Below, one piece after another: positions 10,829 to 21,888 of a DNA stretch of 64,000 nt. Location: contig CM056743.1 in the NCBI GenBank assembly GCA_029851415.1, positions 93,532,501 to 93,596,500 of the forward strand. Direction: 5' to 3'. The notes under the pieces are model-generated. The model saw only the letters and a list, made by a program, of their open reading frames with translations, was not told where the DNA came from and searched no databases. Position numbers and translations under genes: made by a program. Origin of the DNA: Eretmocerus hayati (taxonomy: Eukaryota; Arthropoda; Insecta; Hymenoptera; Aphelinidae). How positions within the stretch are numbered: the stretch's first letter is position 1; each line of letters starts with the position of its first letter.

Positions 10829-12245
10829 GATGGATTCCATTTGAAAACGACACATGAAAAATAGTGATGTCTCGGATCGGTTTTTCGTAGTTTTGATTCG
10901 ATTCGGTAATCCAAAATATGAAGTTTCCACCCACTGGGGGGTCCCAAAAAAATTTCGGCTTCGCCTGCGGAGCTATTTTTGTTTCGGTCTTTGATTCCAC
11001 TAGAGCATCAAAATCATTATCTTTTATTACAAAATTGAATATATCTCGAGTTTGGCTCAAGATAATGCAACGCGGTTTGCACCATTCGGAAGATCTTGAA
11101 AAAAACCTATCAAAAGTGACCTTGAAAATCTTTGTTTAGCTTTTTCAGGCCCTGATCAGGTAAAATCCGGAAAATCAGGCTAACCTGATTATCTCAAGAA
11201 GCAATTCTTTTTAATTTTTCAAAAATATGATTTCTTAAGCAAAATTGCACGATCTTTGCGATGAAACTGGTCCGAAGTTGTTTTTCTACGGTTTCATGCG
11301 TTTTTGGGTCAATTTTCCAATTTTCCATTCTCCAACCAATCAGAAAACAGAGAATTCTGCGCATGCGCGTGGTTTACTGGATTTCAAAGTAGTTCCAAAC
11401 AGAAGCTGAGGAAATTTCCTTCAAAACGACCTGTTGCAAAACTCCATTTGATCGACTGGAACTGAAGCTACACGATTCTTTAGACATCAACATTATTAAC
11501 ACCACTGACAGCATGGATGCAAGAGAAGGTCGCAAGGCTCTGGTTCACGATAGATAAGGTCATATCGCTCTGGTCATCCTTCTTTTCCAATGGAGGTGCC
11601 GTAGATACTGACTGGGGACATATAATTGACTTTTGCAACGGGTCATTTTGAAGGAAATTTCCTCAGCTTTCGATTGAAACTACTTTGGAAATTGGTCAAC
11701 TACGCGCATGCGCAGAAATCTCTGTTTTCTGATTGGCCGGGGGATGAAAAATCGGAAAATTGACCAGAAGACGCATAAAACCGTAAAAAAACAACTTCGG
11801 ACTGGTTCTATTGCAAAGATCGTGCAATTTTGCATGAGAAATCATATTTTTGAAAAATTAAACAAAATTGCTTTTTGAGATAATCAGGTTAGCCTGATTT
11901 TTCTGGATTCTGCCTGATCAGGGCCTGAAAAGGCTGAACAAAAATTTTCAAGGTCAATTTTGATAGGTTTTTCCATGATCTTTCGAATGACGCGAACTGC
12001 GTTGCATTTTCTTGAGCCAAACTTGAGATATATCCAATTTTGTAAAAAAAAGTCATGATTTTGATGCTTTAGTGGAATCGAAGAGCGAAACAGAAATAGC
12101 TCCGCAGGCGACTCCAAAATTATTTTGGAACCTCCCAGTGGGTGGAAACTTCAAATTTTGGACTACCGAATCGAATCAAAACCACGAAAAACCGATCCGA
12201 GACATCACTATTTTTCATGTGTCGTTTTCAAACGGAATTCATCAA
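10829..12245. mobile_element. 1.4-kb foldback (palindromic) element
   Basis: The sequence 10,829-11,446 reappears in inverted orientation at about 11,628-12,245, with arms near 620 bp and a loop near 180 bp. Marker words include GACACATGAAAAATAGTGATG at the left edge and its reverse complement at the right edge, and GCTGAGGAAATTTCCTTCAAAA next to the loop. The arms have diverged by roughly ten percent by eye. No transposase frame is visible. It lies inside the large pseudogene. A clear target-site duplication is not seen, so its class is open. Confidence 0.8.
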
Positions 12246-14981
12246 CATGCGTCTTGCAGACCGTGTCGCATCGGATTTCAATGTTCATAATGGGCGATAT
12301 CATAACTCTGCAGCAGAGCTAGCAGACGATGATACAACTCCGTTAAAGTCGAATAGCACATAACAGATAGCAGTTAACCTCAAATAACAAGACTCGGTAG
12401 GAGCAACATGAAAATGGAGCAGATTACATCTGTTTTGCGGTAGCGTTGTGCGTGGCGTCGCAACCACCGGTACCAAACGGTGTTCTATATACGTCGGCTA
12501 CGGTACCGAACGGTGTTCTACTTATTTTTTTTATTTCTCAAATTTCGTCAGCTTCATTGTCATCTCGCATTATTTTCTAGTGTTTTTCTATTGCGGCCCT
12601 TCTCTAGTTGTATTTTCATCACGTACGTTCTCTAGTAGCACCGATGCTATATATCCCCACTATCTCGTCTATCTCGCACGTTGCAAAGTGGGGGTGACGA
12701 GCGGCATGTGCACAATCTGTCGTTAGCAGACGAATTGTTGTTCTTGGCGATGTTTTGCGGTCATTAGAATACTCAAGCAGACTGCTTTGTTATTATCGAT
12801 GATGTTCGACGACTTTTTGTTTTGTAGTATTCGATTTGCCATTAACTTTCATCAACCCAATGAACAGTGTATTTTATACAATCGAGTGATGAATAACTCC
12901 TATAAGCATGCATGATGGACATTCATGTACACCATTCATTGGCTTGGAATTAGCCTGATTTATCAACTCTATATATCAGTGGCTCATGACACATTAGTTT
13001 GATAATGTCAGAAAGCTATCCCAGTGAATTGACGAATCATTCAGGATTGCTCAACATCTTCCAGAATTTGAGTAAACTGATGAGCTGTATAAAAGGATCA
13101 TATCCATAATGCATCCTTCGAGGGATCAATGGATTCCAACTGGATTCCATCAGAAATTTATGGTACAATCGTTTGGAACTGCTTGTCACTTTTTCTAAAT
13201 TTGCGTGCGCTAATGAACCATCAAAAAGAATAATTCTCAGATTGCCCTCTCGAAGACCTGCACAATATCATATGGGATTAGCTTCAGTATGAGTTATTAG
13301 TATATACATGTTGCTCGAAATGAGACTTTCGGAGGAATTATTTCAAAGTCTAGTCATTTTGAGAGATCCACGAAGGTAATCCACATTGCATGAATGATAA
13401 CGCATACAATTCTGTTGATGAACCACAAACGATCCTCATTCAACTTCATTCATTTGATGTCCCTCTAATTTTGGGTATTCATGAGCAAGTTTGTAAGCCA
13501 TCCAATAGGGGAATTATGATGGCACCCGATAATCACTAGATTTCATCAGGGATTCGTATAGGCACTTTCTTCATGGGGAGTGAATTTCAATGTTCAATGT
13601 ACATATTCTGTTAGATATATCTCTCATTTTCAAGCAATCTCAAGAAATTGAGATTTCTTCACTACCTCTGCTGATGACTATAATTTTGGAGTTTCAGCAT
13701 GTAGTGAATCATTTGATATTATTGATTAACAGCTTTTCAGACATTTGCTGCTCAATTCATTAAAGAAATCTAGACAAATTCATGAGGAATCTAAGCAAGC
13801 ATTAATGCATTAGCATCCACACCAGTCTTTTGATATTTCCTCGAATTTGAGCGAGTCATTTTGAACGAAGATTGATCTGCTAATTCTGGAATTAAAGCAC
13901 ATGAGGAATCATTTGACTCGTGAGAATATAAGCCATTTCTTTCCAAAACCTTAGTCATCAGTTGGTTCGGAAATGTATTAAATTCATGCAAGGTTCCGAG
14001 CGTCATTTGGAAGGACAAATTTATTCCATTCCGATCAAATACATCTGTTGATTTCTGAAATTCTAGAGCTTGAATATATGGAGAATTACTTGACTGTACC
14101 TATAAGCCCTTCGAAAAGCCAATTCATTCCAATAAAATACATCTGTTAATTATTAAAATTTTGGAATTTGAGCACGTGGAGAATTATTTGACCATATAAG
14201 CCCTCCGAGGAGCCAATTCAACATTCTAACAGTATCAATGACAAATTTGTCTAATGTGTCGAATTGAATCATATTCGTTCACTTAATACACTCATGTTAA
14301 TTTTCACTTATTTTTGTTCACCCAACAAGACCATTTCACATTCTGAGAGCAGCATGGCCAAAGCTGGTATCTAGAGCCCAGCGTAGCTTTCTTTGATAAC
14401 ATAAGCTACAAAAATCTTAGTTACTTTTCTAGGCGGCTCCAATGATAGATAGTGGGGAAAAGTTACAAAAAGAAAGGTTTAATGACAAACTCACTAAACA
14501 GAGAATGAGAAGACCAGGAAGACTAAAGAGGAGAGTAAACACTCTCGTCCCTTTTAGTCTCCCTGAAGAAGGGAAATAAAAAAATCAGTCTGTTATCGAA
14601 GCAGGACAACACATGGCCGTCGGCTGGCTACGCGCGCACGCGCAGTATATTGAACAGATAGATAGTGGGGGGGGGGGGCTATTACTAAAAGGAAGGTTTA
14701 ATGAAAAACTTACAGAACAGAGGATAAGAGACGACGAATAGAAAGTTCAATACTAATAATTAATGAAAAAGACCGTTAGTACCGATGGTGGACGCATTCA
14801 TGAACGCTCGTGGTATGAAATAGCGTATGCACCTTGTGCTCCATGCACTGTGTTATTGCAGCGTGGGCCTCGCACGACACTGCTTCAACACAGCGCATTA
14901 CGCACTTTGGTGCATAATCTACTAGATAGACTCAAATAAATCGAGATTTTCTGAGGAGCTCCAATATTCAAACAAAGTACC
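12246..14981. other. Unexplained 2.7-kb insert, small repeats
   Basis: In related proteins the blocks on either side (ALFNKRG and YIIDGG) are only tens of residues apart, so most of this stretch should be inserted DNA. I see no transposase. It holds a 34-bp direct repeat (CGGTACC.AACGGTGTTCTA near 12,468 and 12,502), diverged repeats of about 110 bp at 13,860-14,220 (TTTGAGCAC, GAGAATTATTTGAC, CATATAAGCCC), a 75-bp direct repeat at 14,446-14,520 and 14,657-14,733 (TAGATAGTGGGG...AAAGGTTTAATGA), and a G run at 14,668. Confidence 0.5.
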
Positions 14982-15139
14982 CGCGAATCCATGTTACATA
15001 ATTGATGGGGGCCCTTTGCTTCACAAAGTCATTTTGAAATCCAATCAAACCGTCCGAGATATCATTACTCGATACATCGCTGGCGTAACAAGTCGCTACA
15101 GTGGCAATGAGATTTTCGTTGTATTTGATGGATATCCAG
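14982..15139 (+). pseudogene. GCDTTS-family protein, first nuclease-like block
   Basis: One open frame reads PCYIIDGGPLLHKVIL, then TRYIAGVTSRYSG, then NEIFVVFDGYP, where it is cut by the hAT-like element. The pair IIDGGxLLHK and VVFDGY matches the start of the nuclease-like half of the family. The Asp residues in IDGG and FDGY sit where PIN/FEN-type nucleases carry acidic active-site residues; that functional link is inference. Confidence 0.75.
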
Positions 15140-16096
15140 CAGGGTTTGAAAAGTAACATAACAAAATTGCGTTATCGATTTCGTTATGTTACGTTCTTAT
15201 GACAAAAAACGAAATTATGAGGTAATTTCGTTACGTTAGGATAACATAACCAAATACCGTAACGTAATGTCACTAACGTAATACAATAACGTAACGAAAC
15301 TCCAATCTTTGGATTTCGTTTTGTTATTAATAACGTTATTCTATAGTAACGAAACTCGGGTCTTACGTGAATAACGTTATTAATAACGGGACGAAATTCA
15401 AGTATTGGAGTTTCGTTACGGTATTCAAGTAACGTTATTCACATTATAATTAATTTCGTTACGTTACTCCCGCGAGTAACGTAACGAAATGGAATGTGTT
15501 TTGTTTCGTTTTTTTTCTTTCGCCAAGTGATCAGGACGAAGTTTTGTCTCACGAGGGCCTTAAACAGAGAAGATCGGATATGACTGACTCCTAATGCGCC
15601 AGAAATAGACTAGGTTGGTGGATACAACCAAGTATCCGGAGATACTTTTTTCAAAATTCTCCTACGACGCATAGAATCCGAGATACCGTCATTCTCAGAG
15701 AGGGTAATATTGCGTTCACTCAGAATTTAAGAGTGGCAGTGAATATAATGAGAAAAATAACGTAACGAAACTCGGAAAAGAATTTCGTTATGTTAACGTA
15801 ACGAAAAACATTAACGAAATGTCTTGGGAATTACGTTACTCAATTTCGTTATCAGTTTCGTTAGTTTCGAATAACGTTATCCACATGAATTTCGTTATAC
15901 GTTTCGTTAAAAATACCGAAACTCATAACGAAACGAAATTCAATTCGTTATCATTTTAACGTTATTCTAGTAACGTAACGAAAAACATAACGAAATTCTA
16001 CCCATTATTTAACGGAATAACGAATGTCATAACAGATCTCCAAGGGTTTCGTCAATAACGCACCATAACGAAACTAGCGTTATTTGTCAAACCCTG
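15140..16096. mobile_element. hAT-like non-autonomous element with 8-bp TSD
   Basis: The left end is CAGGGTTTGAAAAGTAAC and the right end GTTATTTGTCAAACCCTG, forming imperfect inverted repeats. ATATCCAG flanks both sides (15,132-15,139 and 16,097-16,104). An 8-bp duplication and CAGGG ends are hallmarks of hAT elements. Excision in thought restores the frame: GAT GGA TAT CCA G + AT GAT TGC gives DGYPDDC. The interior is largely short TAACG/CGTTA words in both orientations with no transposase, so it is a MITE of 957 bp. Confidence 0.92.
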
Positions 16097-16482
16097 ATAT
16101 CCAGATGATTGCAGTGATAGTACGAAATCGTATGAGCGCTCCCATCGGAATAAAACTGTTGGGGCTGAGATACAATACAACTTTGATACTCCGATCAAAT
16201 GTAACCAAGAGGTTTTTCTATCGAATGAGGCAAATGAGAAGAGATTCATTCAAATGCTGAGCTCAAAATTCCAAATGATTAACATCAAAGTTGATGTGGT
16301 AGAAGAAGACGCAGATCTCTTAATCATCCAGACCGCGATGAAAGTAGCACGTTCTAAGCCAGATGATAATGTTGTGATTGTTGGCGAAGATGTCGATTTG
16401 CTTGTCCTTATGAACAAATTAGCTTGGATGTTACCTAACCTTCATTTCTTCCAACCCAGACGTAGCAACTCGAAAAAAGATA
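16097..16482 (+). pseudogene. GCDTTS-family protein, second nuclease-like block
   Basis: An uninterrupted frame follows the hAT element: DDCSDSTKSYERSHRNKT, then CNQEVFLSNEANEKRFIQML, then VVEEDADLLIIQTAMKVA, then VVIVGEDVDLLVLM and LHFFQPRRS. EEDADxLI and GEDxDLLVL are the central acidic motifs of the family, equivalent in my reading to the ExD and DxD positions of PIN/XPG-like folds. No stop codon occurs in the 386 bp, so this part decayed little before the mariner-like insertion at 16,483. Confidence 0.8.
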
Positions 16483-17415
16483 TGAGTAGTTCCGTGGAAA
16501 CTCTGGAATAATGTGTGCCTGCTTATACAAACCCTAAAAACGCTTGACAAAAAAACTTGAAAGGCCATTTTCGATGTACTTTTTAGTGCTCCTTTCGGTG
16601 ATCCAGGGTCATCAAAGGAAATTATCATCGAAAAAGAGGTCAATATGTCAGTTCCGCGCCCTGTGGTTTTCCATTATTTCGACCTTCGTGAGTGTGAGGC
16701 ATCGCGGTGGGGCTCACTCGGGATTCGGGAGGGCAAACTTATCAAACATAATGCTATCAAGCACCAAATAGCATTGCTATGAGAGCTCAAAGACCACTTT
16801 TTGTGTGTGCGCTGAGCACATACATTTTGTGGCTCAATTTTACTCAAAATTTTACTCAAAATTTTATCAAAATTCTCTCAGTTTTTCTTGATACAGTCTT
16901 TTCCGTGCCAACTTATTCCTAAAGAAAATCGTTAGACACAAATTTTCGATGCCTCAGAATTTTGAAGAAAATTGATTTTCATACTTTGCAGAGCTCTTTT
17001 CCGCGAAAACTGGTTTTGCTAAATTTTTTGGTCAGTTTCGTGCCCTACTAGTGCGACCCTTGAATGCGAGATTACGGAGGTCCTAGTCAGCTTTTTCCAA
17101 AGTATCTGATGGCCATATGAGAACCTCAGAACTTCAAGACCGTAGTTCGAACCGTTTGTCCTCGAGATCAATCTTAGGCCCAAATGTCAGGTTCGGTGCC
17201 CTACCTCAAAATGTCAGGTTCCGTGCCCACTACTGCATTATCCTTGTTATACTCATGGTACCCATGAGTGAAAATTTTCTTCATCCGTACGCAGGTTCAT
17301 TCATGCTTTATGTGTTTGAAAAAGTCGAAAAATCCATCTTAGAACCCTCGGGAGTGAAATTTGGGGTGGGCACATTTTCGACCCCCGAATATCAAAGTTT
17401 CCGCGGAACTACTCA
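16483..17415. mobile_element. Tc1/mariner-like MITE with TA target duplication
   Basis: The left end TGAGTAGTTCCGTGGAAACT is the inverted copy of the right end AGTTTCCGCGGAACTACTCA with one mismatch. Both ends are flanked by TA (16,481-16,482 and 17,416-17,417). Removing the element and one TA rejoins the host frame as KKD-IRIF (GAT ATT CGG), which fixes the boundaries. The 933-bp interior holds no transposase. A truncated relative sits at 5,333. Confidence 0.9.
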
Positions 17416-17937
17416 TATTCGGATTTTTAGCTCATCATCTTTGAAACATCCTGAACTATCAAGTCGAGTTGGGTTTGTTCACAATTTCTCGGGATGTGAT
17501 ACGACATCGGGATTGTATGGTCACGGTAAAAGTGAACTCACAATGGTTATGAAGAAGGATGAGCAATTGCGTGAACTTATACACTGTTTTCATGAGAAAG
17601 ATTCTGAGAAATCGGGGATCTCAGCGAGGGGTTGCAAAATTGTAGTTGCTCTATATAGTGATGAATTGGAGGAAGATTTAGCACGAATAAGATTCTCGAG
17701 TTATTGCGATTCTCCGGCATCAAAAACTTTCAATCTAAAAAAGTTGCCACCTACTGAAGGTGCTGTGCAGCAGCACTCCTGCCGACTTTATCATCAGCCG
17801 CAAACGTGGCTGGGGAGGAATAGAAAAGCACTAGACTGGGCCTGGTCAGAGTCGCACTATGGTTCGAAATCATGTATGATAACAGACAGAGAATATCTGA
17901 TTCCCGGGGATATTCTACGAGACTTTTTCTGCTCATG
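17416..17937 (+). pseudogene. GCDTTS-family protein, signature block
   Basis: The frame resumes with IRIFSSSSLKHPELSSRVG, then the signature FVHNFSGCDTTSGLYGHGKS. It continues with ARGCKIVVALYSDELEEDL, ARIRFSSYC, LKKLPPTEGAVQQHSCRLYH and QPQTWLGRNRKALDWAW, and ends at DILRDFF. Family members show FxHAFSGCDTTSAxxxxGK, then LRYxxFCK, then LPPTxxAxxQHSxRVYxQxxxWLG. The open frame read from 17,117 begins inside the mariner-like element; only the part after 17,415 is real. A PLE interrupts it at 17,938. Confidence 0.82.
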
Positions 17938-18058
17938 GTCTTAAGTTGTGGATTCCTCCTCGTCCGTTGGTAAATTAGATGTAATGAGTGACTCCAGTAG
18001 ACTCGATACAAACGGACTTTATTGCCAAAGTCTTGTCAATTCTCTTCAAAATTCCGAC

Positions 18059-18090
18059 GTTTCGGATGCGTAAAATGCACCCCTCATCAG
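18059..18090 (-). ncRNA. Hammerhead-ribozyme-like core in PLE 3' region
   Basis: On the minus strand CTGATGAG is followed by GGGTGC, a 7-nt loop, GCATCC and then GAAAC. GGGTGC and GCATCC pair as a 6-bp stem with one G-U pair, the position of stem II. Hammerhead motifs are an established feature of PLEs. I could not fix stems I and III or the cleavage site by eye, so activity is not claimed. Confidence 0.65.
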
Positions 18091-18652
18091 GGAAAACTGA
18101 GCAACAAGGAAAATCTTACATAAGCTATGATCACAATTACAAATTTCTGACAACATACTTGGTAATGGTAACACTGATTGTCTATACATGTAATGCAAAA
18201 ATTTGCTCACCAAGGAGAATTATAAGTCATGACTTGTTAGGCCGTGATGGTAATTTCTAACAAGTGGCATAATTCATTCATTGAAAATAGAGGCTAGAAC
18301 AAAACAAGAACAGACTGGTACACAGGGCCTCGACTGCTATGGGATAGTTATAAAAATGAGATAAAAATCAAACTTACATGGTAGACATAATGGGTAAAGC
18401 TATTGTGTATGTAATTTTTTGGGATTTCCATTGACTAGTGAAGAAGATCTATTACTTTCGTACATATTTTTGTACATATTTTTGAGTGACAGTATCGATC
18501 AAAGTTGTTGTACGTTCGATCACCTGATCAGCACTGGCGGTGTGGGTGATAAATAGAGAGGAACAGGACGGGAAGAAGAGAGGAGAGGAGGAAGGGAGGG
18601 TATAGGCATGTGTAGGAAGAGGGTCGGTAATGTCGGAAGCATCCACAATTTT

Positions 18653-19840
18653 TCAGCCGTGATTAGCGTGTGCGATGATTCTCCTCTTTCTCGGATTACC
18701 CGAGATTCGTTGATTATGGATAGTGTGTGGCTGATTCGAGGAGAGATTAGATTTGACTACTTTTACACATGCTTTGTAGGTATTTTTTAAGAATCTGGTG
18801 TCTTCGATTCTGTTCATGTTGTTATTGAAAAATTGGATGTTCAGCATTTCCGAAAATTCTCGAGTTCTCCAATGTGGCTCTCTGTCTAAGATTTTTACAT
18901 CATCGAAGTTCAGGGTGTGTTTGTGAGTCAAGGCGTGTTCTGCTGTGGCATATTTTGTATCTTGCCTTTTTGTAGCCGATATATGTTCTTTTATGCGGGC
19001 TTCAAGCTTCCTTTTGGTTTGACCAATATACGAGAGAGGACAGTCTAGACAATCGATTTTATACACCACATTTGAATTTTCCCGTACGTCCAGCTGATCT
19101 TTGCCTAGTTTTATAAATTTTCTAAAATTACTCACATTCTTGTGGATTGGGATGATTTCCTGTTTATGGAAACAGGCTTTCAGGCTCTTGGATAGTTGTG
19201 GTACGAACGGGAGAAAGATTTTAGGTTGGTTGCGAATAATGTCCTTCTTTGCCTCAGCTATGGTTGCGGGGGGAGGTTTTAACAAAGAGTGTTTCCTTTT
19301 ACTTATGTGTTTCTTGATGAACTGCAAGGGATAATTGTTCAGTAGGAGGAGGTTTGTTATACGTTTCAAGTTTTTATCGTGGAATTGCGGGCTAGACAAT
19401 TTCATGACCTTATCCACTAACGAGCAAACAATAGCTTTTTTCTGATGAACCGAGTGATGTGATCAAAAGTTTAGGTATCTTCCTGAAGATGTGGGTTTTT
19501 GGTACCAGTCGAAAGTCGGAAACTCGTTCTCGATCCTGATGACCTCTAAATCCAGAAAACTGATCTTGTTGTCAATTTCGTTCTCGAGGGTGAATTGGAG
19601 GTGTTCAGATTGTTGGTTGAAAGTATTTAGCACAATATCAATATCCGATTCCCTCACGACCAGAAGTGCATCGTCTACGTACCGAGCATAAAAAAGAACA
19701 CTATCTCCAAGGGTCTCCAAACACTTTGATTCGAGGTGTTCCAGTGCTAATTCCGCCCACAGTGGGCTACTGTTACCCCCCATTGGTGTACCGCATGTCT
19801 GTTTCCAAACCATCCCACCGTATAGGAAGTAAGTGTAACA
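18653..19840 (-). pseudogene. PLE reverse transcriptase/GIY-YIG endonuclease fragment
   Basis: The minus-strand frame starts at the truncation with YFLYGGMVWKQTCGTPMGG, then ELALEHLE, the catalytic FYARYVDDAL, and NKISFLDLEV. A single TGA near 19,463 follows GRYLNF. The same frame then continues with KKAIVCSLVDKVMKLS and, from 19,417, a 254-residue segment with VVYKIDCLDCPLSYIGQTKR, LEARIKEH and EHALTHKHTL. These are the GIY..YIG, Arg and CCHH elements typical of PLE endonucleases. YVDD is the polymerase metal-binding motif. The missing N-terminal part and the nonsense codon make it inactive. Confidence 0.88.
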
Positions 19841-20368
19841 TTTTTCTGCTCATGCCGGTCAGTGTGCAAGAGCAATTCGTGTTGATGTAGAAAACGTGGA
19901 TTGAAATGCTCCAATGTCTGCAAAATTTGCGTGGGAAGGAATTGTTCAAACTGTGGAATGATTATACATAGATGACGATGGTGATGATTTAGACAAAGGT
20001 GAAGATGGGACTGATGACCGAGAGTATGACGATTACGACGAGATCATAAATGCCGTAGTGAATAATTTTGACCCTGAATGTGACATTGTCGACATCGACA
20101 TGAGTGATGCGATGATTGATCGAGAATGTTTGAATTGCGATGGAGTACTTGTAAACAATAATTTGTTTGATACATCCCAAAATGGAATGAATGCAGATGT
20201 TAGTTCATATGAAAAGAATGAAAATTATGAAACTCCCGATAGCTCCACCAAAAAAAATCGGGCAAAAGTCAAAAATAACTTTTGTGCTTGCCGTTCTGGT
20301 TGCGAAGATGATAACTGTAGTTGTGTGAAGAGAGGAGAAAAATCCACTTCCCTATGTGACTTCGAGTT
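19841..20368 (+). pseudogene. GCDTTS-family protein, Cys-rich C-terminal tail
   Basis: Directly after the PLE the frame gives FFCSCRSVCKSNSC, a TGA, then CRKRGLKCSNVCKICVG and RNCSNC. This matches the CxCKxxC...CSCRxxGLxCxxxCxxC tail at the end of family members. A frame change near 19,960 leads to an acidic segment (DDDGDDLDKGEDGTDD, then DPECDIVDIDMSDAM) and a second Cys cluster, CACRSGCEDDNCSCVKRG. The frame runs into a foldback MITE at 20,366, which supplies an artificial C-terminus at 20,423. A zinc-binding role is inference from the Cys spacing. Confidence 0.7.
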
Positions 20369-20862
20369 GGGCACCGTACCATCAGCGCCCTCATCGAATG
20401 TTTCTGAACTGTCCCGGAGCTAACCATGTGACCCCTCAAATCAAACCGCGTCTGCCAGCTGAAATTCGGTTCTCAAGGATCAAATTTTTCTATCGCATAC
20501 ATGAAATGTTCCACAAAGTTCGATTAGTTTCAATAACATAATTGGGCTTGTACAACACGGCTCTTCCTGTTGTGAGGCACATCTTGCATGATTCTTCGAA
20601 CAAGCAGATACATCAAGACCTGCATGTGGATAAAAAAAATGCAAAATATGACTCCCGACAGGAAGATCCGTGTTGTACAAACACATTTATGTTATTGAAA
20701 CCAATCAAACTGTGTGAAACGGTTCCTGTACGCGATAAGAAAATTTGATTCTTGGGAACCAAATTTCAACCAGCAGACGCGGTTTGATTAGAGGGGTCAC
20801 GTGGTCGGCTCCGGGACAGTTCAGGAACATCAGATGGGGGCGCTGATGGTATGGTGCCCACC
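20366..20862. mobile_element. Foldback MITE, ~245-bp arms
   Basis: The left end GGGCACCGTACCATCAGCGC is mirrored at the right end as GCGCTGATGGTATGGTGCCC. Inner words such as CTGAACTGTCCCGGAGC and ATCAAACCGCGTCTGC also recur inverted. Nearly the whole 497 bp is arm, with a centre near 20,615. The arms are about 85 percent alike by eye. Possible flanks CTTCGAG/CTTGAA are too weak to call a TSD. Confidence 0.85.
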
Positions 20863-21888
20863 TTGAATACGCTGCTGAAAGAGATTAGCAGAATGCTCCC
20901 TCTTAACGGGATAGTCTCAGAGGATTACTCGAACTGATGATAAATTTTGAAGAATGATCAAATTCCAAAATCATGATTGGAATTCCCACAAAATAGTTTC
21001 ATTTTCTCTGGGGTCAGATCCATTCCATTCTCACTTCAGATTATACAAAGATGGAATATATGGAAACAATCGTTTGGTTGAGGCAGAGTTTTGATACAGT
21101 TGGTGTATAGATTATGAAAGTGGAGTTCTTCAAGGAAATTTTGATTTTTGGGAGGAAGATTGGATTTCAATTGGGTTCAAACGTAGTTGAATGTATTTGG
21201 TCTCAATCAGTTGATGTGAAATGCTGGAAGAGCATCTCTCAATTTCATCAAAAGGTGGATAGATTAGTTGTAGAGGGCAATATGATCAAAAAATGGATTT
21301 TAGTAGAAATTTTTTCATTATATTTTCAGTTATTTTACAAGATTCCTTTCTAGAGGGATTCAAATAATCTACACTAGGGTTTTTCGGGCAAGATATATCG
21401 TCGGGTCGAGGTGGAATTTTGGAGTTGTTGGTACAAAGATGATTAAAATGCAGTCTTATGGAAATTTTTGGATTTTTTGAATATAATTCAATTTGGACTG
21501 TATTAGAACGAATTTTCAAAAAATTCGGTATTGACCAATCGATTCAGAATGATGATAAATATCAAAATAGTTTATCGAAATTTGGATGGATTAGTTTGTG
21601 GGGGGAGATACGAGGAAAGTATAAATATTGGAAAAAATATTTTTGTATATTTTGAACTATTTTTTTGAGGAAGCTAGTTGAGGAGATTTGGGCTATCTAA
21701 ACTGAGGTTTCTCGAGCAGAGTCTGTAACTTGGTTGAAATGGAATTTTGATAAAGCTGGTTTCAATATGCTCAGAGTCGACTTTTTGATAAAAATTTTCG
21801 TTTTTTGTAAAAATTTATATTTACGGAGATTAAACGGGATTTTATTATTAACCAATTGATAGATTCATCCGAAAAACCATAGTCTAGG
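20863..21888. other. Left flank of giant foldback element, no gene recognised
   Basis: The stretch has open frames of 65-79 residues on both strands, none recognisable. From 21,133 it is part of the exact tandem duplication and reappears at 30,424-31,179. No repeat structure of its own is evident. Confidence 0.5.

Larger units (their letters stand above)
17938..19840 (-). mobile_element. 5'-truncated Penelope-like element, 14-bp TSD
   Basis: The element is flanked by the identical 14-mer TTTTTCTGCTCATG at 17,924-17,937 and 19,841-19,854. On the minus strand it starts inside the reverse transcriptase (19,840), runs through the GIY-YIG endonuclease (to 18,653) and a 3' region with a hammerhead-like core (18,059-18,090) and an AATAAA signal (18,018-18,023), and ends at 17,938. 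PLEs typically show 5' truncation and TSDs of this length. It splits the Cys-rich tail of the host protein: FFCS occurs on both sides. Confidence 0.9.

Noticed and set aside
12142..12363. Overlapping plus-strand frames of 65-73 residues
   Set aside because: They read through the right arm of the palindrome into unassigned DNA and are mirrored in the left arm; no family match.
17117..17944. A 275-residue open frame as one gene
   Set aside because: Its first 100 codons lie inside the TA-flanked element (16,483-17,415) and its last codons enter the PLE. Only 17,416-17,937 is family-like.
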